A program made the translations under genes and the position numbers. This document shows, in pieces, positions 10,720 to 23,049 of a stretch of 64,000 nucleotides of DNA; positions within the stretch are counted from its first letter, which is position 1; each line of letters opens with the position of its first letter. Under the pieces are notes generated by a model, which ran no database searches, was not told the DNA's origin, and worked only from the letters and a program-made list of their open reading frames with translations. The stretch is from Lindgomyces ingoldianus (Eukaryota; Ascomycota; Dothideomycetes; Pleosporales; Lindgomycetaceae). The stretch covers positions 1-64,000 of the forward strand of contig NW_022985220.1 of NCBI RefSeq assembly GCF_010093535.1, read 5' to 3'.

Positions 10720-13700
10720 CACCCCCTTAGCTTGGACATGCTTTAAGCTGGTTCCTAATTGCGCAACCTTAGTATGCTTCTAGGGCTTCTATTCTTGCTT
10801 TAATCTCTTCTATATCTGCTTCCTAACTAACTATCCTCTCCCTAACGTTAACTAGCTAAATTTGCTAAAGAAAGCTTAGCTATTTGCTAGCTAAAAGCGC
10901 TTTAGTAAGTCTGTCTATAAGCATCTTGCTAGAGGGGACATAGACAACCTTAATTATTTGTTAAGAGACTTCCTGTTAAAGCTAGTAGTTATAAATGTTA
11001 ACATGTTAAAGCTTAGTTTAAAGTTAAGATATCTCTTTATTTACTAGTTAAATTATCTACTTGTTATTGCACTAGATTATAATAGTTAAATTAGGCAGCT
11101 TAACTTACAGTTTATTAAGAAGCATTCTTGTAAACATAGCTTCCTTAGCAACTTAGGACAGTGCAAGTAATTCTACTTTTGTTGTTAATGTTATAACTAT
11201 ATCTTATTTATTTACTTGCTATGCAATCTATCTGCTAAATAGTTAAATAACATAGCCCTAAAAGCTCTTTCTATTTAGTGTATTATCTGCAAATAACACA
11301 TTACTTGCTACTATAAAGTAGTCTTCTCCTCTTAATTAGAGTGCGTACGTCTGTGTCGCATGTAGGTACAGGATGACTTGATTGGCTGCATCCTGATAGT
11401 TAGATGCGGGATTTGTGAGAAACTGTGCAAGGCGTGATGTAGCAAAGGCAATGTCTAGTCTTGTAGTAACTGCTGTAAAGAGCAGAGATCTAATCTTCTG
11501 CTAATATTAATTTACTTCTAATAGGGTTGTAAAACTAGATTGCAGCATAAGTTTAATCCCACTTATAGGTGTAGCGTGCTGTAGGTTCTTTCTGTTAGCT
11601 AGCCTAGCTATCTTGTTAATATATAATGCCTATAACAGCTAAATTATTTGTTGCTGTTAATCTTTAATAATCTTAACTCCTAGAAACTATTATAGGTTCT
11701 TGCCTCTTATTAGAGTATACTTTTCTTGTAACTAGTCTACTACATGCTGTGCATCTGCTTTAGAGCCTTTTCTGTACGCAACAATAAGGTTGTCTATGTA
11801 AAAGAAGATAAATATTCTAGCTTTAGTTATGCAGTAAAGTTTATGTAAAACAGCTAAAAACCTAAGGCCTTTAAAAGTTATTATAAAATAGTGTTACTAA
11901 AGTAAAGAAGAAATTTATAGGCTATATAGTGCTTTTTAAAGCTTTAGTATTATACCTAGTTTCTAATAGCCTCTTAGCATCTGCATGTAGATATTGCAGT
12001 TAATTACTACATGTACAAACACGTTAGTTACATTGTATTATTTAAGCTCTAGGTTAAAGTGTGCAGATATTACTATTAGCATTTAAAATAAGCGTCCTAC
12101 TAGGGTAGCAGCGTAGGTATCTTATGTAGTAATGTTTTTCTATTAATTGCTGTAGACTACTAGTTGCGCCTTACATCTTTATAATTTATAGTGCTTATTA
12201 AGCTTATAGGTGTACACCTACATACAATCTAAAATCTGCTGTCTAGCTGCCTTAATTAGCTTTGTCTAGACTTTTGTCTAGGATTTTATTATTTAATAAC
12301 TGTCTAGGTGTGTTCTTTCTGCTGCCTTAAACATCTTATGTAGAGAGTGCTCTTCTAGTTACTTTTAGGTTAATAGTAGAGGTAGTAGCTAGCTTTTATA
12401 AAGTGTTTTTCTTTTAAATAGTATTCTTATTAATACTACTTTATCTTGTGTCTTGCTGCTATGCTTTCCTACACTTCTAAATTTTATGCTAGCTATAAAA
12501 GCTATAGCCTATAGTATAGTCTTTAGCAACTCTATTTAGCTTAGCTTTAGTGCTGCTCTAGCTATTAACTACATAAGTAATGCTGCAGGTAGTAGAGTGT
12601 TTAGAGAAGATAGATAGTTATCTCTAATCTTTCTTTCTTAATAGTAGCCTAGTAGGTCTACTTTGTTAAAATTTAATATATTATTTATAGTGTTATCTTT
12701 ATAAAACAACTTTATCTCTAGCTAATAACTAAGTGTTAGAAGCTTAATTATTCTAATATATATAGTAATTTTCTTTACTATGTTATACATAAAGTTATTT
12801 ATTAAGTCTTTAGGCTTACTACTAAAGATTAAGTGTTTATTAAAAATAATGTTATATGTATAGATTACTTTTACTAGCAGTAGTATCTATACATAGTAGA
12901 TGTTTAATAATTAGTACTTAACTAGATATCTAATCTACGCCTTTAAGTCTAGCCTCTGTAGCTTAGATTTGTTCTAATGTGTGTTATTAGTTATTATAAA
13001 TGCTTTACAGCTATAAGCTTTTAAATGTATAAAGCTTAGCTTTTAAATTAATATAATAACTTTATTATTTAAAGCTACTTATGTAAAGAAGATCTTGTAT
13101 AGTGTTTTCTAGTTGTTAGCATAGTTTAGCGTCTAATTATATAGGTATACGCTAGCTCTAGTAATGTATAGCTATATGTTCTATAGTAGGTTAGCATTTA
13201 GTTGCATAGCCTGTAACTTCTTCTTATTTACACTCTCTAAGCGTTTAGCTCCTCTGTTCTAGGCTTATGTATCTAGTGCTAAAGGCTTAACAGTTATTTT
13301 ATGTAATGCTAGCTAGTGTTCTACCTCTAGTTTTACTATTATAATCTTGTTATTAGCTTTAATAACTTTTACACTAATGTTATAATAGTTCTTTAGAAAG
13401 AGGATAAAAATTATAAAAGCTTTAATAATTAATTTAGTAAGCCTATTATTCTTAAAGTAGAGGTCTTACTAAAGGCTAAAATACTTATTAGTAATTAGCA
13501 TTTAACTTTACTCTTTTATAATACTTTATGCTTTATATGCATAGAAATTAATTAACAGTCTCTTACTAAGTCTACTATTACTAATTTATAGTGTATAGCT
13601 AATTTATTATTATATCTTAGCTCTGCTATATAAGTTATATTAGACTGTTATAATTTCTTTAATTTACACCTTCTTAGCTTACTATATAAGGTGTTAAAGT

Positions 13701-15142
13701 GTAGCTAGTCTAGAGTGTTCTAGACGCTTATGCTATAGCTCTGCTAATGCCTTTTATAGACTATATTTAGTTCTTATGTTAATTATGTGTGTATAATATA
13801 AGCCCTTTTATAGTAGATAGTACTTTAACACTTATTAGCTATAGATCTTTATAAGATTTTTAATTATTATCTTATTTAAAGCCTTTAAAGCAGTTAGCTC
13901 TGCTTATGTGTCTTACTAGATTCCTTTTTGTTGCAGTAGGCAGAACAAGACTAGGTTGCACAGTAGGTCTAGGCACAGTGCAGTGTTATAAAGTACAAGA
14001 CTATATGCTTAACTATGTGTTCTATGCTTACTTTTTAGGCTTAGTGTAATTAATCTGTAGCTTTAAATCTATATATAAGAGTTTCTAGACTAGATAAAGT
14101 TTTCTAGTGTTAGTAAATAATAGTTATAGATCTAATTAAGATTATTTATAATATAGCATGTTAAGCTTAAGTTAAGGATAAATAATTTTTTTAGTAAATA
14201 TCTATTCTAGTTTAAATTAACTATAGCTAGCAATGTAGCTGCCTTAACTTTTAATACTTTCTAGCTTTTAAGTTAGTCTTCTTATATCTTTAGTGTAGGT
14301 GTATGTAAACTTTTTAGGATTAGTATCTTTAAATTATGTCTACACTGCCCTTTTAGTAGGCCTTAAAATTCTAAGTTATGCTTACGCTTTAATGCTATAA
14401 GCTTTTTAACTCTCTTATTTAGCATCTACTAGTCTAGTGCTCTGTCTAGATAGACATAGAAGTAGTCCTTTAGTGCATAGATGTATCTGCATGTAGAACA
14501 TTTAGTGCCTTTTATTTTAGTAGGTTTTTAGCTTAAAAATAACTTCCTATTATCTTTTTAATAACATTAATGTTAAGGTTTACTTTATTTTCTTAATGTT
14601 ACAACTTCTACACTACAGGTGTTTTTATTTATGCTCTAGGTAGTTTTCTTACTTTTAGTAAAGTATAACAAGTTATTTATTATAAAGGTAGCTTTATGCT
14701 TTTTTATATGTATTAGATAATTTAACATTATATGTTTTTAAAAGCGCTTTATTATTTCTTTTTAATTTATGTTTAGTGTAAACTGTCTACTTTTCTAAAA
14801 AGTTGTAGACTAATAAGAGGCAACTTTATTTATAGTAGTTAGAAAGTCTTTTGCAACAGCATTAAACTGCGTTGTTTCTAGAACATTTTGTGTCTCCGCT
14901 TCTATGGCAGCGTAATCATACTCTGCTAGCCACAGGTCCTATATGCTTGCGTTTCTTAGCAGCTTTAGAGATGTATTATATTAGTTATACACACGTTCTT
15001 GTTTAAATTAGTTGTTAACACCTACTGTAGCTTTAAGGCTTGTAATCCACTGTCTAAGTAGTTAATCTAGGGAACAGCATGTACACTGTAGATGCAGGCT
15101 AACTGTTAACTAGATAAAGACAATAATCTATTAGAGGCTTAA

Positions 15143-15472
15143 TTACTCTCTTTTATAATTATGTCTGTTACTCTTATACTTGTTAGCCTTAATCTTGTAG
15201 TATTTAATAGCTTCTTTAAAGGCTCTAACACTGCTTATTAATAGCTTGTTTATGTGCGTAGGCGTTTTAACGTTAGAGGCTGGTGAAAACTTAGCTATTA
15301 GTAGCATCTCTAGAGCTCTTGGTTTAGAGATCATTTGGATAGTCAACTTAGGATCCACTTGCGGCCAGATGCCGTGCGCTACACATCTCGATTGCAGCTG
15401 CATCATCCAGGCTCTGTAGTCGGTGTGGTCTCGAAGGACGACTGTCGCGTCTCAAGGAGGCTGGGTGGCCAT
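15143..15472 (-). pseudogene. Gag start of the minus-strand Copia (broken by TGA)
   Basis: An ATG at 15472 (minus strand) opens M-A-T-Q-P-P, followed by a TGA where CGA (Arg) is likely to have stood. The frame then reads on with D-Y-R-A-W-M-M-Q-L-Q-S-R-C-V-A-H-G-I-W-P, a pattern typical of the N-terminal gag of fungal Copia polyproteins. It lies about 32 bases downstream of the 5' LTR end at 15505, as expected for gag. The first ~150 bases keep normal GC content; beyond about 15300 the frame becomes AT-rich and degenerate. It is not a cellular gene. Confidence 0.7.
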
Positions 15473-15504
15473 TTTGTATTAATAGAGGCACTAAGACTCT
15501 TAAT

Positions 15505-15756
15505 TGTTAGATTTAAGCACTATTTCTAGGCTTCCTAAGATAAATAATAGGTTTAGATATAATGTATAGGATGATTAATTAATTGTATTAATTTTTTAAT
15601 CCTTTTTCTGCTCTACTTGTGTTGCTTAGCTTTTTGTTCTGCTAATCTAAGTCCCTTGCGCACTAGCCCTATGCGCGACCAGCTTGCAACATGCTGCAAT
15701 TTGCTGCAAAATGCTGTAACATGCTGCAATTTGCTGCAATTTGCTGCAACATGCTG
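15505..15756 (-). repeat. 5' LTR of the minus-strand Copia, cut by the assembly gap
   Basis: Co-linear with 10388-10640. It carries many G-to-A changes at TpG and several C-to-T changes at CpG. It ends in the 10-bp minisatellite (15688-15756), where the assembly breaks. The last 65 bases of this LTR are displaced to 21680-21744. Confidence 0.8.
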
Positions 15757-16451
15757 NNNNNNNNNNNNNNNNNNNNNNNNNNNNNNNNNNNNNNNNNNNN
15801 NNNNNNNNNNNNNNNNNNNNNNNNNNNNNNNNNNNNNNNNNNNNNNNNNNNNNNNNNNNNNNNNNNNNNNNNNNNNNNNNNNNNNNNNNNNNNNNNNNNN
15901 NNNNNNNNNNNNNNNNNNNNNNNNNNNNNNNNNNNNNNNNNNNNNNNNNNNNNNNNNNNNNNNNNNNNNNNNNNNNNNNNNNNNNNNNNNNNNNNNNNNN
16001 NNNNNNNNNNNNNNNNNNNNNNNNNNNNNNNNNNNNNNNNNNNNNNNNNNNNNNNNNNNNNNNNNNNNNNNNNNNNNNNNNNNNNNNNNNNNNNNNNNNN
16101 NNNNNNNNNNNNNNNNNNNNNNNNNNNNNNNNNNNNNNNNNNNNNNNNNNNNNNNNNNNNNNNNNNNNNNNNNNNNNNNNNNNNNNNNNNNNNNNNNNNN
16201 NNNNNNNNNNNNNNNNNNNNNNNNNNNNNNNNNNNNNNNNNNNNNNNNNNNNNNNNNNNNNNNNNNNNNNNNNNNNNNNNNNNNNNNNNNNNNNNNNNNN
16301 NNNNNNNNNNNNNNNNNNNNNNNNNNNNNNNNNNNNNNNNNNNNNNNNNNNNNNNNNNNNNNNNNNNNNNNNNNNNNNNNNNNNNNNNNNNNNNNNNNNN
16401 NNNNNNNNNNNNNNNNNNNNNNNNNNNNNNNNNNNNNNNNNNNNNNNNNNN
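15757..16451. other. Assembly gap (695 N)
   Basis: A run of N that starts within the 10-bp LTR minisatellite. It must contain the rest of the Copia LTR up to the gypsy insertion point, one copy of the gypsy target duplication, and the 3' LTR of the minus-strand gypsy element. Open frames spanning it are artefacts. Confidence 0.99.
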
Positions 16452-18779
16452 CTTTATGCTGTTAGGTAGGATTAATTAGTAAGCATGCAATAAGACTATA
16501 TAGGCTACTATATAAAGGCTAAGGTTCTTCTAATTAAGTTTTTTTAATTATTAGTTTATTTAGATATTTCTAGCGTCTAGCTAGACCTTCTTGCTAGCTG
16601 TATACGCAGGGGCAGAGGTTTAGAATTAGTTTACGTACTCTTGTTAAAAAGCTTAAGCCTATGTAAGCTTTTTATAAACATATTTAGATATATTTTAGAT
16701 TTTATTAATAAGTCTATTTACATCTATTACTTATATAAATTAATAAGTTAGTTAAGAGGTATTTAAAAGTAGTTTAAATTCTATTTAAAGGTAGTATCTA
16801 TAGTTTACTAAGAACAGAGATACTTATGTTAATTTAGACATTACGTTATTAGCTTTAAACTATGCTATAGCTAACTATTTTACTTAGTTGTCCTACTAGT
16901 AGTTTATATACACTTATAAAACTTATTTTATTATAGCGTTTATGTTCTTAGTCTAGCTATTAGTCTCTAAGTAAAAAGCTATAGATAAATAAAGGATAAT
17001 TTAAAGCTATTTATAGAGTTTGTTTTAGAAGGCTAAGACAAACTGTGTACCTCTGTCTAATATAATTATGTTAGGTAAGCTATAGTAAACCTATACATAT
17101 TAATAGAATAACTAGGCTATATTAGGGGCAGTTATAAAGAAATATAGTATTAAGTGTTAATACTTAGTTAAGTAATTAACAACTACTATAATATTTATAT
17201 ACTCTTTAGATAGAGGTAAGTTTATAATAAAATTAATTAATATATCTTTTTAAGCTTATTTAAGGATTAGAAGTAGTTTAAGTAGGCTATTATACCTTTC
17301 TTAAAAGGCTTTTACTTTATAGTAAGTATAGCAACATAATACATATTAGCGTACAGTATAGAACATGCAGGGCTAGTAGTACTCTCTTTATAGTAGGTTA
17401 AGAGTCTTTTTTTTGCCTAAGTATTCTTTAACAGGCAAGTTATATATAATTTAGAGTAGTTTAATTCTTAGTTTATTAAAATTAAGAATTATAAGTTAGT
17501 TACAGTAATACAGCTTACTATTTTAGTTTTTATAGTTAGCTAGTGTTACTTTTTTTAACTAACTAGCGCTGTTTTAAAGCAGGTCTAAGGTTTTTTAGAT
17601 AAATTTATTATTTAGATACTTATTAGTAATAATTTAATTAATTATCTAATTTATTTTATTTAGGTTAAGGTCTAAAAATAGCTTAGGTTAAAGTAAAGTT
17701 TAGTGTTAAGCCTTTTACACTTTTTTTTAAGCAAGGATGTTTTAGAATTGCCTTATAAAAGTATCTAGTTTCCCTTTATTTTAACTAGAATAATAAGTAA
17801 TTTTAAAATTAAAATAGAATAGATATTTAAACTAATAGGCTTATTAGTAGCTAAGTTATTTTATAGTTATAAAGTACTATAAGTTTTTATAGTTAGATAG
17901 AACCTATATTAGATGCGCTGCACCTTCTAGTTTAGGTTGCTATTATTTAAAGCAGTGTACTATAGTAAGTAATTTCTTATTATAGATCTTATAATTACCT
18001 TCTATAAAGCTTATTCTTTTTAAGAAGTATATAATAGGCCTAATAGTCCTGTCTAGCTTAGTCTAGAAGAGAACTCCTGCTACTATGTAGTCTAAGGCAT
18101 TAGCTTTTATAAGTATTAGTAGTTTAAAGTTAAAGTAGTAGAGTATTAAAGCTTTAGTAAAGGCTTTTTTTAACTAGTTAAAAGACTATTAGTAATTTAA
18201 GTTAAAGTTAAATTAGATCTTTTTTTTAGTAAGTGTAATTATAAGGCTTACTAGCTATAAAAAGTTATTAATAAATTATTAGTAAAAGTTAGTAAATTTT
18301 ATAAAGGCTTAAACATCTTTTATATTCTTTAAGTATTACTAATCTAGCATAGTTTAAACCTTAATAGGGTCTATTTAGATGCTATTTATAAAGATTACAT
18401 ATCTTAAATATGTAACCTTTAATTAGTAGAACTTACATTTATCTATATTAAGTTATAGACCTGCTTCTTCTATAGCCTTTAGCACTAGGTGTACATGCTA
18501 TTTATGCTCTAAAAGGCTATTACTATAAATTAGAATATTATTAATATACATAGTGCAGAACATGTCTAGGTAGGGTTAGAGCAAGTTGTTTATAAAATGT
18601 TAAAAAGTACTAGACATGTTAGCTAAGCTAAAGGGCATTACTAGGTACTTAAATAGTTTATATTAGGTCTAAAATGCTGTTAGCTACTTATTACCCTTTA
18701 CTATTCTTAGCTTATTAAAGGCAGTAATAATATTTAACTTTATAAAATACTTTACTTTACTTAGTTAGCTTAGAGTTTC

Positions 18780-19018
18780 TGTGGAGGATAAAATAGCCTG
18801 GCAGTAGCTGTTTAGAAGATTGGATAAAGTGACTCTGCTATCTAAGAGAGCTAAAGGCTCTCCTTATATACACCGAGCTTCGGAACATAATATCTCTAGA
18901 TCCTGAGCTGCGTCCTAGGCTCTAAGCCCCCAGTCCTAGGCTCTAAGCCCCCAGTCCTAGGCTCTAAGCCCCAGTCCTAGGCTCTGAGCCCTAGCTAAGG
19001 CTCTTAGTATACGCGACA
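18780..19018 (-). repeat. Solo LTR (239 bp) with 4-fold 22-bp repeat, TSD GTTTC
   Basis: Perfect 5-bp duplication GTTTC at 18775-18779 and 19019-19023. The ends are TGTGGAGG and GCGACA. It is homologous to the LTR at 2721-2896 but longer because a 21-22-bp unit (CCTAGGCTCTAAGCCCCCAG) is repeated four times at about 18911-18990. It is GC-balanced compared with the gypsy DNA around it, so it is likely a recent insertion. Strand follows the Copia remnant at 358-2896 and is inferred. Confidence 0.85.
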
Positions 19019-21580
19019 GTTTCTTATAAAAAAAGAATTAAGTATTAGTTTTTAATAGTAATAGTGTTTAGTCTTTAGTAGTTAACATAAAATTAAAGCC
19101 TACCTCTAGGTTTTTTTATAAATAGTATAAGTAACACTACTAGTAAGAAGCTAGCTTAAATAAACCTTTTTTTTAAGTTTTTATTAAGGTATTTTTAGAG
19201 CACTTTTAATTTATTTAGTAACATTTTATATAGTAGCTTATAACTAGGTTATTTACTAGGCTTAAAAGTTATTTAGTAATTATATAAATGTTATATTAAA
19301 AGCTTATTAAACTTGTCTTAAAAAAATATATAATAGGTTATAGTAGTTTTAAGGGACTATTATTCTTAAGTTAGTGTGTTTTTAGGGAGCTAAAGCTTAG
19401 TCTATATTAGAAATTATAACTATGTAGATTTTATAATCTAGTTATTAAGCTAGAGTTATAAATAGGGCAGGTTCTATATAGCAGATGTCTATTTGCTATT
19501 TAAGTCCTAGTTTATGTTTAAATTAGGTAAGTAAAAGTTTTTTAAAAGCTTTCTCTTTTTTAAGTTTAAGCAGTTATTAAATTATTTTATATAGCTTATT
19601 TTAGTAAAAGGCCTAGCTTATTAGCCTTACTTAAGTAGTTTTTCTCTAGGTTATTAAAAAGTAGGTCTAAAAACCTTCTATATTAAGTGCTATTTAGGTG
19701 TTATTTAAGTGTAAGTGTAAGTATATATCTTAGCATTAAAAAAAGTTAAAGTTTAGAACTTACTTTTAGTAATTAAAGGCAACTTTATACTAATACAGCT
19801 ATAGTTATTCTAGGATTAGGTTATAACATTCTATGTTTATTACATAAAGTTTAATCTACTTCTTATAGTGTTAGTAAGTAATTATAATAGTTATAGTATA
19901 AAAAATAAAACTTTTTTTAAGTTATTTTTTATTAAATCTAGTTAGGTAAATTATTTAAGTAAGTAGTGTTAATTAAAGATTTAGTTTATGCGCTAGTTCT
20001 TTATTAATATAACCTATCTTATTTACTTCTAAGTTAATAAAAGCTTATATTAAGGCTAATATAGTTTTTTATTATAAATTATAGAAATATTAACTTAGTA
20101 CTTTTAGTTATTAGTAAGGGACTTAGCCTATAAGTTAGCAAAGATCTAGTGTTAAATTAGTTCTAAAGGGTAACTTAGCTCTAGAATAAGCCTTTTTACA
20201 GGCTTTTACTACTATAGCTGCAGCTATGTTAAAAGTAGTAAAAAAAATTAAAGCTTAAAGATAAGTTAAAGCTCTTATAAAAATAAAATTAAAATAGTAA
20301 GAATCTTTAATAAGTGCTAGTAGCGCTACTTACATAGACTTAAAAAAAAGAAATAAAGTAGTTTTAAAAAATATAACTATGCTTACTACACTTAAAGTAT
20401 TAACTTTTTTTTTTATAATCTTTACACTTTTTAAAACTAACTAGAGCATAATTTAAATTAATTTTTATTATATTAAAGTCTTTATTTATAACTGCGCTAG
20501 TTTAGGGGCGTATTAGAGCTTGTATAGAGAGGAACCTTATGTTATTATTATAGGTAGCAATTAGGTTTGCATACACATTAAGGTTGTTTAGGAGGGGTTC
20601 TTCTACTATAGCGCGTTGCAGTTTAGTTAAGAGGGAGTTATATAAAGCTATAATTAGACTTATTTTATTTAGGCCTATATTAAATATAAGTTAGTAGAAC
20701 TTAGTAAAGTGTAAAGTAAAGCTTTTTTTTTTATTATAAAGTGTTTAGGTAACTTAAGGCTGTTAACTTTTTATTTAAGTCTTTATAAGTTACTTATAAA
20801 AACACTATAAATTAATCTAAGTTAATAATATTTTTATTTATTAGTAAGTTAATTAAAGCTGTTATATTATAGTTAAGTTAAAAGTAGGCATATAGTAACT
20901 AGAAGTGTTTAGAGGGGAATTAGTCTATGTTTCTTTTAAGTTTATATTAGAGCTTATGTAAAAAGAAAAGTAAATCTTTTTATTTTCTATTAAACAGTAG
21001 GGGATTAGAGAGTTAGTTAGATTTTATTACTAAGTTAGAAAAGTTACAGGTTATAGGTAGTATTAGATAGAAAAGAGTTAAGCTATCTCTAGACTTTTAG
21101 GTAAGCTTTAAAGCTAGTAAGTTCTTAGTTTCTACTACTATAATAAAAGTTAAAGCAAAAATAGACTACTTAATAACATAAAGCTATTCTTTAAAGTTCT
21201 TTTAAAAAGCTTTTAAGTTTATAACATAGTAGCTTTTTTATAAAGTAAGTGCTTTTTAAAAAGCTTTTTAGCTTACTTTAATAGCTTAGAGTTATATAAG
21301 TACTAAGCTTATTAGATTAAATTTAAAAGCTATTCTTAGCTAAAGTTTTAACACAATATAATGTTATAATTATGTATAAGTAAAGTTATAGAGCTTTATA
21401 GAGGTCTAGTTTAATTACTATGTAAAGTATTATAGTAGGTATAAGATGTTATGTAAGAAATAAAAAAGTTTAAAAGGAAATTAGTAATTAAATACTTAGC
21501 TTAGAAGTCTAAGCGCTTTAAGTATAAATTAAGCCTATTCTAGGTTTAGTTAGTGTTAAGGTAGTTTATGCTTAAGTTTA

Positions 21581-21679
21581 TGTCTGTGTTGTGTTGTGTT
21601 TATGTTAGACATGCACTAATAATACTCTAGTACGCGTCTAATACAGTTGTGTCTGGGATCCGGGGAGGATACCGTGACA
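21581..21679 (-). repeat. Probable 5' LTR of the gypsy element
   Basis: In minus orientation it runs from TGTCACGGTATCC to CACAGACA. It is GC-balanced at its distal end. The inner boundary (21581) is a guess from the CA terminus because the partner LTR lies in the gap. Confidence 0.45.
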
Positions 21680-21744
21680 CGTACTATGTAGCAGCTTTCG
21701 TCAAACGTTCCTCCTGTCTTGACAGTAGGTGCGCATATCTGACA
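21680..21744 (-). repeat. Displaced terminal 65 bp of the Copia LTR
   Basis: Practically identical to 10655-10719 (CGTACTATGTAGCAGC...ATCTGACA) and followed by the target duplication TTAAT. It proves that the gypsy element inserted inside the Copia 5' LTR. Confidence 0.85.
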
Positions 21745-21819
21745 TTAATATAGGTTGTTTTACTTTTTTAAAAAAAGTATATAGGCACTAAGCTAAAAAT
21801 TTTATATATAACTAAATTA

Positions 21820-22358
21820 CTTTAATAATATATATAACTTTAATAAAATAAGCTTTATAATAAGATAAATATTTACTAACTATACTTATACTTAAAACTC
21901 TACTTTAAGCTTTAAATAACACTTTATAAATATACTAAGCTAGTTTATACTAACATAGCTTAGATTATGCTTAGTGTGTAAAGAATTAGCTATATTAGCT
22001 ATAGCTACTAGCTAAAAGGAAAATCCTTACACATATAGCTTAAGTATATGCTTTATAATTACCTACTTTTTATTATTATCTAGCTTTTATAAGTTAGGTA
22101 TAAAATTAGCTTATAAAAGTTATTTAGTGTATTAGATATTTATTATTTTCTAAAAAACTTTATATATAGCTATAGTATATTACTTTAAAAGTATTATATT
22201 TTATTTAAAAGCCTAAAGTGTAAGCTATATCTAATATTCTTTTAGTATATTTAAGTAGTGTTGTTAGAAATATATTAGTGTAAAGAAAGTAGTTTAGTAA
22301 AGTCTTAGTAAAAGTAAGTAACTTAGGTGTGTAAGCAACTTGCCTATAGAGTATGTTA
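21820..22358 (+). repeat. R1 repeat, right arm
   Basis: AT-rich. Homologous to 30430-30920 and 30921-31340 in the same orientation, and to 2897-3195 in inverse orientation. The distal end reads AACTTGCCTATAGAGTATGTTA. The inverse of this end is the left end of the copy at 30321. Confidence 0.6.
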
Positions 22359-22965
22359 ATAGTAAAGTAATAAAGTTTATATTTATATAAAAGAAAAAAA
22401 ATAAGTTGCTGCTAAACAAAAAAAACAATAGAAAAGCATTAAATAAATAAGCTTAAATAAAACAACTAAAGCTAAAAATAAAAGGTTAAGTAATTCTAGT
22501 TTCGTATAGGTTGCTGCTAGTCTTTTCTTTTATAAGAGCGTTAGTATAGATTGCTTCTAGCCTTATAGTATATTATCACTCTTATAAGAACTAGCAGTTT
22601 TATAATATACGCATTAGCCTCTATAAAATTTTAATTTAAACTTGATAAAAAAACCTTTAGTAGATTATAAAGCTTTATATTTTAAAGTAATAAAATATAT
22701 TACTACATGTAACTAGATAATAGATATTCTTAAAAAAAAAAGTAGGTAAAGATTACACTAGCTAATTATAAAAGGTGTATCCTTGGTTAGCTAAAGCGCA
22801 TAAAGGAAGTTCTTTAAAGCAAAGTCAAGTGAACCTTCTATTAATTAACTATAACACTTGAAGATAGGCCTAAATATAAGCTTCTTATAGAAATAAAAAT
22901 CTTTTAATTTAGGTAGCAATTAGCTAAGTAACCTTCTTCCTAAATAGGCTGACTATACCTCTGCA
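22359..22965. other. AT-rich tail of the repeat block, no gene
   Basis: No recognisable element or gene. Composition switches to gene-like GC near 22965, about 85 bases before the stop codon of the secreted protein gene. Confidence 0.6.
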
Positions 22966-23049
22966 GAGCTCAGATGGTTGAGTGGCTAATGACTTTTGGT
23001 AGGCGACTGTACATACGTTCTCTAAGAAAGGCTTGCGTACGCCTCATGA

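Larger units (their letters stand above)
16452..21679 (-). mobile_element. Ty3/gypsy retrotransposon, minus strand, nested in a Copia LTR
   Basis: On the minus strand the order is gag-like (about 20400-21540), reverse transcriptase (about 18720-18410) and integrase (about 17400-16850). The reverse transcriptase is recognisable: M-P-F-S-L-A-N is followed by a Y-I-N-N-I-L box where Y-I-D-D is usual. The integrase shows a residual D-R-G-T-Q-F-like motif near 17050. Stops occur throughout, consistent with RIP. The 5' end is at 21679, where TGTCACGG abuts Copia LTR sequence. The 3' end lies in the assembly gap. A solo LTR interrupts it at 18780-19018. Confidence 0.8.
10388..21744 (-). mobile_element. 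Ty1/Copia retrotransposon, minus strand, with nested gypsy element
   Basis: Outer boundaries are set by a perfect 5-bp duplication TTAAT at 10383-10387 and 21745-21749. The 3' LTR (minus orientation) is 10388-10719, next to a polypurine tract (reverse complement AAGGGGGTG). The 5' LTR starts at 15505, runs into the assembly gap, and its distal 65 bases reappear at 21680-21744. The DNA in between is a Ty3/gypsy element inserted into that LTR. Coding remnants on the minus strand include gag (15472 downwards) and a reverse transcriptase stretch at about 11750-11860 (readable as F-F-Y-I-D-N-L-I-V-A-Y). Stops throughout show that it is inactive. Confidence 0.85.

Noticed and set aside
15617..16479. 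Long open frames across the 15757-16451 N run
   Set aside because: They consist almost wholly of undetermined residues. The flanks are LTR minisatellite, not coding sequence.
1..23000. CRISPR array or prokaryotic defence system
   Set aside because: The repeats are LTRs, inverted-repeat elements and short minisatellites in a eukaryotic, intron-containing genome; no spacer-like structure.
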